From: Candidatus Bathyarchaeota archaeon JdFR-04
Lineage (GTDB): Archaea; Thermoproteota; Bathyarchaeia; Bathyarchaeales; UBA233
Direction: 5' to 3'
Assembly: GCA_002010925.1 (NCBI GenBank)
Contig: MTLR01000033.1
Span: 1 to 9,351, forward strand
DNA length: 9,351 bases
The position numbers and the translations under genes were made by a program. Positions 4,943 to 9,351 of this stretch are shown here, piece by piece (the first letter of the stretch is position 1; every line of letters begins with the position of its first letter). The notes under the pieces were generated by a model that saw only the letters and a program-made list of their open reading frames with translations, made no database searches and was not told where the DNA came from.

Positions 4943-6349
4943 GTGAAAACTTTGGCTTCCAATAGCCATCCTTACGTCCCTAACTCTCTATCTAAGACTC
5001 GAGAGGAAATGATGAAAGAAATAGGCATAAAAACTATTGATGAACTTTACGTAGATGTTCCTGAAAAATACCAGTTAAAACGGAGGTTAAACCTTCCAGA
5101 GGGGCGCTCCGAGCCTGAAGTGAAACAATATGTGGAGAGGCTTCTAGCACGAAATATAACTTGTAAAGATATGCCCATTTTCCTAGGCGCAGGGTGCTGG
5201 CCTCATTATGTTCCAGCTGTTGTAAACGCTATAATAAGAAGGGGCGAACTATCCACTTCCTATACGCCATACCAGCCCGAAATATCCCAAGGAATGTTGC
5301 AAATACTATTCGAATATCAAAGCATGATATGTGAACTTACCGAGATGGAAGTAGCTAATTGTTCCATGTATGATTGGGCTTCTGCACTGGGCGAAGCAGC
5401 TCGAATGGCTGTTCGCGTTACACATCGAAACGAAGTATTAATCCCAAAGATAATTCATCCGGAGAGGAAAACCGCACTTCAAACTTATGTTGAACCAGCT
5501 GGAATAATCGTACGGGAAATAAATTATGAAAGAGAAACCGGGCAGCTAAGCCTTCAGGACTTAAAGGAAAAAATTTCCGAAAAAACCGCCGCAGTGTACG
5601 TCGAAAACCCATCTTACCTCGGTTTCATTGAAACGAATGTGAAAGAAATAGAGCAGGAAACCCACGCTAAGGGCGCTCTCTTCATAGTAGGGGTTGACCC
5701 GACTTCTCTTGGAGTACTAAAGCCTCCGGGAGAATACGGCGCTGACATAGTGGTGGGTGAGGGACAACCCCTAGGGAATCCGATGAACTATGGCGGACCA
5801 TTACTTGGAATTTTCGCTTGTCGCAACGACCTTCGTTTGGTTCGACAGATGCCTGGACGCATAATCGGAATGACCACAACTGTTAACGGAAATCACAAAG
5901 CTTTTTGTATGGCTCTTCAAACTCGTGAACAACACATTCGAAGGGAAAAAGCCACCTCTAACATTTGTTCCAATGAATCCTTATGCGCCGTTGCCGCCGC
6001 CGTTTACATGGCTCTGCTTGGACCTAAAGGTTTTCGGGAGCTCAGCAAAACCATAATGCTGAAGGCAAACTATGCCATTAAAATGTTATCGGAGATTGAG
6101 GGGCTGCGTGTTCCAGTTTTTAATTCAGTTCATTTTAAGGAGTTCACTGTAAACTTTGATGCTGCGGGCTTGGCTGTGAACGAGGTTCACCGTAGGCTCT
6201 TAAAGTGTGGTATCCACGGAGGGAAAAATGTTTCAAGAGATTTTCCAGAGCTTGGTGAAACAGCTCTCTACTGTGTAACCGAAGTACACTCAAAGGATGA
6301 TATTGACCGTTTAGCTGCGGCGTTGGAACAAATTGTGAGGGGAAAGTAG
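4943..6349 (+). CDS. gcvPA: Glycine dehydrogenase (decarboxylating) subunit 1, GcvPA
   Basis: This is the alpha subunit of the two-chain glycine cleavage P-protein. With GcvPB it decarboxylates glycine using pyridoxal phosphate and loads the aminomethyl group onto lipoyl GcvH. The reaction is reversible and can make glycine. The 468-residue protein is slightly longer than usual. It opens with SHPYVPNS (8-15), followed by FLGAGCWPHYVPAVV (80-94), SYTPYQPEISQG (106-117), ANCSMYDWASALGEA (138-152), GEGQPLGNPMNYGGP (272-286) and TREQHIRREKATSNICS (327-343), and ends in LGETALYCVTEVHS. Many bacterial homologues have YDG rather than YDW in the fourth motif. GTG 4943 has no ribosome-binding site, but no better in-frame start exists between the preceding gene and the conserved N-terminus. 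gcvPB follows after two bases, so the two are co-transcribed and probably co-translated. Confidence 0.93.
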   Translation: MKTLASNSHPYVPNSLSKTREEMMKEIGIKTIDELYVDVPEKYQLKRRLNLPEGRSEPEVKQYVERLLARNITCKDMPIFLGAGCWPHYVPAVVNAIIRRGELSTSYTPYQPEISQGMLQILFEYQSMICELTEMEVANCSMYDWASALGEAARMAVRVTHRNEVLIPKIIHPERKTALQTYVEPAGIIVREINYERETGQLSLQDLKEKISEKTAAVYVENPSYLGFIETNVKEIEQETHAKGALFIVGVDPTSLGVLKPPGEYGADIVVGEGQPLGNPMNYGGPLLGIFACRNDLRLVRQMPGRIIGMTTTVNGNHKAFCMALQTREQHIRREKATSNICSNESLCAVAAAVYMALLGPKGFRELSKTIMLKANYAIKMLSEIEGLRVPVFNSVHFKEFTVNFDAAGLAVNEVHRRLLKCGIHGGKNVSRDFPELGETALYCVTEVHSKDDIDRLAAALEQIVRGK

Positions 6350-6351
6350 TT

Positions 6352-7899
6352 ATGGTTCAAAATTTTAGGCAAGCCTTCTGGAACGAACCGATGGTTTTCG
6401 AGCTTGGAAACAACAGAAGAAGGGGCTTCATTTTACCAAAAGCCGAAGAAACTATTCAACGGGAAATAGGCGAAATAGATAAGCTTATACCATCCAACAT
6501 TCGCCGTACAAAGCCTCCTAAACTTCCACAGCTTTCCGAGGTTGAAGTTGTACGCCATTACACTAGGCTCTCGCAAATGAATTACGGGGTTGATTTAGGC
6601 TTCTATCCGCTTGGAAGCTGCACCATGAAGTATAACCCAAAGATAAACGAGGTGTTAGCTGAACTACCAGGCATAACAATGATTCATCCCTACCAAAACG
6701 AAGAAACAGTTCAAGGAATTCTTGAAGTACTTTATTGGCTTGAACGATGGCTTGCTGAAATCACAGGTATGTATGAGGTTTGCCTCCAACCGGCTGCTGG
6801 AGCCCATGCCGAGTTCTTAGGCGCCCTCATAATGCGCGCTTACCATAAGCTTAACGGTGACGAGACGAAGCGTTCAGAACTTATAGTTCCGGACTCGGCG
6901 CATGGAACTAACCCAGCTAGCGGAACGATGGCAGGCTTTAAAATCGTAGTTGTGCCATCAGACAATGAAGGATGCGTAGATCTAAAAGCCTTAAAAGAGG
7001 CCGTCTCCGAACACACGGCGGGACTTATGTTAACTAATCCAAATACCCTTGGGATATTCGAAAGAAATATCGAAGAAATTGCGAAAATAATTCATTCATC
7101 AGGCGGCCTCTTATACTATGATGGTGCCAACCTTAACGCCATCTTAGGAAAGGTTAGACCCGGTGACATGGGCTTCGACATAGTTCACATAAATATTCAT
7201 AAAACTTTCGGAACACCCCATGGCGGTGGTGGACCGGGAGCCGGACCGATAGGAGTTTCTGAACAACTCGCTAAATTTCTGCCAATTCCACGCATAGTTT
7301 TTGATGGTAACCGCTATAGGCTTGACTATAATCGACCATATAGTGTTGGTAAGATACGGAGCTTTTATGGAAATGTGGCTGTGCTTCTTAAGGCTTATGC
7401 CTATATACTTAGCCTTGGCGCTGAAGGATTAGAGCAAATAGCTGAGGTTTCGGTTCTTAACGCCAATTACCTCGTGAAAAAGTTGCGTGGCATTAAAGGC
7501 TTAACGCTTCCTTACGATGAAGCGAAGCCTAGAAAGCATGAATGCGTCTTTAGCGCGGAAAGGCTGAAAAAACAAACAGGTATTTCAGCCTTGCATATAG
7601 CCAAACGTTTACTTGACTATGGTTTCCATGCACCTACCATTTATTTCCCCCTAATTGTTAAGGAAGCATTAATGATCGAACCAACAGAATCCTTCGAAAA
7701 GGAAACGTTAGACAAATTCGCTGAAACCATGCGGAAAATAGTAAAAGAAGCCTATGAAAACCCGGAAAAATTACTCAAAGCTCCGGAAAATACGGCTGTC
7801 CCTCGAGTTGATGAGGTTAAGGCTTCTCATCCAAGAACAATGACGTTAAGCTGGAAAATGTATCAGCAAAAACTCAAGGAAATGCGCAACAATTATTAA
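6352..7899 (+). CDS. gcvPB: Glycine dehydrogenase (decarboxylating) subunit 2, GcvPB
   Basis: This is the beta, PLP-binding subunit of the glycine cleavage P-protein. At 515 residues it is a little longer than most GcvPB proteins, the excess being a charged C-terminal tail (about 470-515). Key motifs are YPLGSCTMKYNPK (85-97), HPYQ (112-115), LQPAAGAHAEF (145-155), PDSAHGTNPASGTMAGF (180-196), LTNPNTLG (227-234) and YYDGANLNA (255-263). INIHKTFGTPHGGGGPGAGP (280-299) contains K284, the expected Schiff-base lysine, and EPTES occurs near 443-447. ATG 6352 is preceded by GTGAGGGG (6335-6342) inside the end of gcvPA. All catalytic motifs are present. Its partners GcvT, GcvH and dihydrolipoyl dehydrogenase are not in the window and must be elsewhere for a working cycle. 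Confidence 0.94.
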   Translation: MVQNFRQAFWNEPMVFELGNNRRRGFILPKAEETIQREIGEIDKLIPSNIRRTKPPKLPQLSEVEVVRHYTRLSQMNYGVDLGFYPLGSCTMKYNPKINEVLAELPGITMIHPYQNEETVQGILEVLYWLERWLAEITGMYEVCLQPAAGAHAEFLGALIMRAYHKLNGDETKRSELIVPDSAHGTNPASGTMAGFKIVVVPSDNEGCVDLKALKEAVSEHTAGLMLTNPNTLGIFERNIEEIAKIIHSSGGLLYYDGANLNAILGKVRPGDMGFDIVHINIHKTFGTPHGGGGPGAGPIGVSEQLAKFLPIPRIVFDGNRYRLDYNRPYSVGKIRSFYGNVAVLLKAYAYILSLGAEGLEQIAEVSVLNANYLVKKLRGIKGLTLPYDEAKPRKHECVFSAERLKKQTGISALHIAKRLLDYGFHAPTIYFPLIVKEALMIEPTESFEKETLDKFAETMRKIVKEAYENPEKLLKAPENTAVPRVDEVKASHPRTMTLSWKMYQQKLKEMRNNY

Positions 7900-7942
7900 T
7901 CCCTCTACTTCTATTGCTTAACACGTCTGGGAGAGAAAATAA

Positions 7943-8227
7943 TTGACAGAACTTGAGGAGAAGATTCGAAACGAAGTGGGAAAAGTCGTTGATCCTGAAA
8001 CGGGTTTAACTTTTGGGCAAATGAACATGATAACTAATGTTAGGGAAATAGAACCGGGAGTAGTTGAAGTGGAATTTGTCCCTTCCAGCCCCTTCTGTCC
8101 AATAGCCTTCAAACTTGCTATGGACGTTAAAAAGGCTGCATTAAAAGTTGAAGGCATTAAAAAAGTGTTGGTTTACTGCCGTGGACACACCATGGAGAAA
8201 TCCATAAACGAAATGGTTAATAAATAA
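7943..8227 (+). CDS. MIP18/DUF59 family iron-sulfur assembly protein (SufT/PaaD-like)
   Basis: This 94-residue protein belongs to the family whose members help iron-sulfur cluster maturation. It has the N-terminal helix EEKIRNEVGKVVDPETGLTF (5-24), then a beta-strand region and the hallmark SSPFCPIAF (48-56, C52). The C-terminal GIKKVLVYCRGH has a second cysteine at C79. The start is TTG 7943, directly after an in-frame TAA (7940-7942). GGGAGA (7929-7934) gives reasonable spacing, and no later start keeps the conserved DPETG segment. It follows gcvPB by 43 bases and may share its transcript. Maturing an iron-sulfur partner of the one-carbon pathway is possible; the sequence does not identify the client protein. 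It is followed by a convergent gene 35 bases away. Confidence 0.85.
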   Translation: MTELEEKIRNEVGKVVDPETGLTFGQMNMITNVREIEPGVVEVEFVPSSPFCPIAFKLAMDVKKAALKVEGIKKVLVYCRGHTMEKSINEMVNK

Positions 8228-8262
8228 GTAAAGGAACTCGAAGCCTTCTATGGATATTTTCG

Positions 8263-9270
8263 CTATTCTACATAAAGCGCAACGAAGGGGATGTTTTGTC
8301 CATAAGGTGTACTGTCAAAGGTTCCATGTATTAGGATAAAGGAACATATAGTATGACCACTCCAAGGAATTGCCTCAAACTTTACTCTGTCAGCACTAGA
8401 AAAGCTACCGTCTTCAGATGAAGCGAAGACAATAAGTTTTGTTTGACCATATTCAATTGAAATGTCCGTAAAAGTAGAAAGTATATTTCCGTTGGAATCA
8501 ACATTTACAACGTAGAACAATTTTCCACGCTGTACTGATGCGGCTCTAACGTTATCTGGAACCCAAATGAGCGAATGTGAATCTATAGTCATTGTTCTTC
8601 TGTCCGGGTCAACATTTGTTATTTTAGCTCCAAATGCTATGTAAGTATTTGATGGTACGTTGTAACTTTTGGTCCCACTGGGGTAGTTCTGTAGCCGTGT
8701 GCTTGTTTGGTAAGTGAAATATCTAAATTCTACGAAGTTAAAGATTAGAGAACCAATTTGGGGAGCTAACTCTGTTGGGAGTTCATATTTTTCTTGTATG
8801 GAAATGGCGTTTCCTCTCGAAGTAATGAACCAGGATCTGAATTCGTCACTATTGCTTGCCCCTGAAATTGTTACTATAGCAGATACGTTTTTAGATTCCC
8901 CTGGCTTCAGATTTAGATTGAGCACGGTATTAATTGTATCATTAAATCCATACTTTTCTAATGTAACATCATAAACCCATAGATTCACTATTTTAGTTGC
9001 CACGGAGCCCAGATTTGTTAGTTTAGCACTAACTTGAACTCGGTGGCCAGAAAGAACGGTGTATACGCCATTTTCAGCTTCTACATCCTCAAGAAACCGG
9101 TAATGGTCAATTTGGTTGCTTTCTAAAACAGCTTCTTGATATACGAAATTTTGCATTAATGTCCAGAAGAAAACTCCTGTGGTGACTGATATCGCTATTA
9201 CTACGAAGAATATGGTTCCAATAATGTTAGACGCGCCCATTCTGTTTCGCAAAAATTTTCTTCTGTTCAC
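8263..9270 (-). CDS. Secreted or surface protein with archaeal prepilin-type N-terminus
   Basis: This is a 335-residue protein of unknown function. The N-terminus is basic (MNRRKFLRNR), followed by MGASNIIGTI and one hydrophobic segment (about 16-39). This matches the class III signal of archaeal pilins and archaellins, with a likely prepilin-peptidase cut after G12. The remainder is beta-rich and exported. Residues about 65-135 (VQVSAKLTNLGSVATKI through LKPGESKNVSAIVTISG) look like a CARDB or Ig-like fold, and a second beta domain spans about 165-335. It has only one cysteine, near 317. At over 300 residues it is long for a major pilin, so an adhesin or minor pilin-like role is likelier. 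GTG 9270 overlaps the stop of an upstream leftward gene (GTGA), so the two are coupled. ATG 9240 would remove the basic leader and is less likely. Confidence 0.75.
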   Translation of the reverse strand: MNRRKFLRNRMGASNIIGTIFFVVIAISVTTGVFFWTLMQNFVYQEAVLESNQIDHYRFLEDVEAENGVYTVLSGHRVQVSAKLTNLGSVATKIVNLWVYDVTLEKYGFNDTINTVLNLNLKPGESKNVSAIVTISGASNSDEFRSWFITSRGNAISIQEKYELPTELAPQIGSLIFNFVEFRYFTYQTSTRLQNYPSGTKSYNVPSNTYIAFGAKITNVDPDRRTMTIDSHSLIWVPDNVRAASVQRGKLFYVVNVDSNGNILSTFTDISIEYGQTKLIVFASSEDGSFSSADRVKFEAIPWSGHTICSFILIHGTFDSTPYGQNIPFVALYVE

Positions 9271-9351
9271 GGTACGAAACCCCAGCTGAAAGAGGTTCCC
9301 CTCTCTGTTGTAACTGTGACGTAGTAGTATTGCCCGTCAACTAAACTGTTT
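9267..9351 (-). CDS. C-terminus of an upstream surface-protein gene (5' end outside window)
   Basis: Reading leftward from the window edge, an open frame of 27 residues ends NSLVDGQYYYVTVTTERGTS followed by FSWGFVP and TGA (9269-9267). The Q-Y-x-V-T-V-T-T-x-R-G-T pattern is typical of the last strands of archaeal pilin-like and other secreted beta proteins. Its TGA overlaps the GTG start of the next gene by four bases, a classic translational coupling junction. It is therefore probably the first or an earlier gene of an operon for surface proteins. The fragment is too short for a firm family call. Confidence 0.6.
   Translation of the reverse strand, partial: NSLVDGQYYYVTVTTERGTSFSWGFVP

Noticed and set aside
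8714..8974. Plus-strand frame inside the surface-protein gene
   Set aside because: It lies opposite a clearly coding beta-rich secreted protein with a prepilin-type N-terminus and has no ribosome-binding site.

Overview
The window looks archaeal, most likely from a Bathyarchaeia-like (Thermoproteota) genome. The evidence is an archaeal aIF2-beta gene followed by a DUF424 gene, a secreted protein with an archaeal prepilin-type N-terminus, AT-rich TATA-like promoters, frequent GTG/TTG starts, a two-gene glycine decarboxylase and a zinc-ribbon tyrosine recombinase of a kind known from archaeal integrated elements. The lineage is inferred from gene style only, not from a marker phylogeny.

Region 1 (1 to about 2950) is the right-hand end of an integrated mobile element, read left to right. 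It holds the C-terminal part of a primase/helicase-like replication protein, a small winged-helix protein, a small unknown basic protein coupled to it, a structured 116-base intergenic region and a 475-residue integrase. The intergenic region carries G-tracts, a hairpin whose arms look like a recombinase core site, and three 13-bp direct repeats. The G+C content is clearly higher from roughly 900 to 1850, and it drops inside the integrase gene between its zinc-ribbon and catalytic parts.

Region 2 (2954 to 4899) returns to chromosomal genes. A leftward aIF2-beta/DUF424 pair converges on the integrase. It shares a 91-base divergent promoter region with a rightward pair encoding a corrinoid adenosyltransferase (cobO) and a DUF3786 protein.

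Region 3 (4943 to 8227) carries gcvPA and gcvPB, two nucleotides apart, which together make the P-protein of the glycine cleavage system. A MIP18/SufT-like (DUF59) gene follows. GcvT, GcvH and the lipoamide dehydrogenase are not in the window. With the corrinoid genes, this suggests a one-carbon/B12-linked neighbourhood.

Region 4 (8263 to 9351) is leftward: two overlapping genes for pilin-like or otherwise surface-exposed proteins, the second cut by the window edge.

The most unusual stretch is 1385 to 1504, where several independent DNA or RNA structures are packed in front of the integrase. No tRNA, rRNA, CRISPR array or insertion sequence was found.
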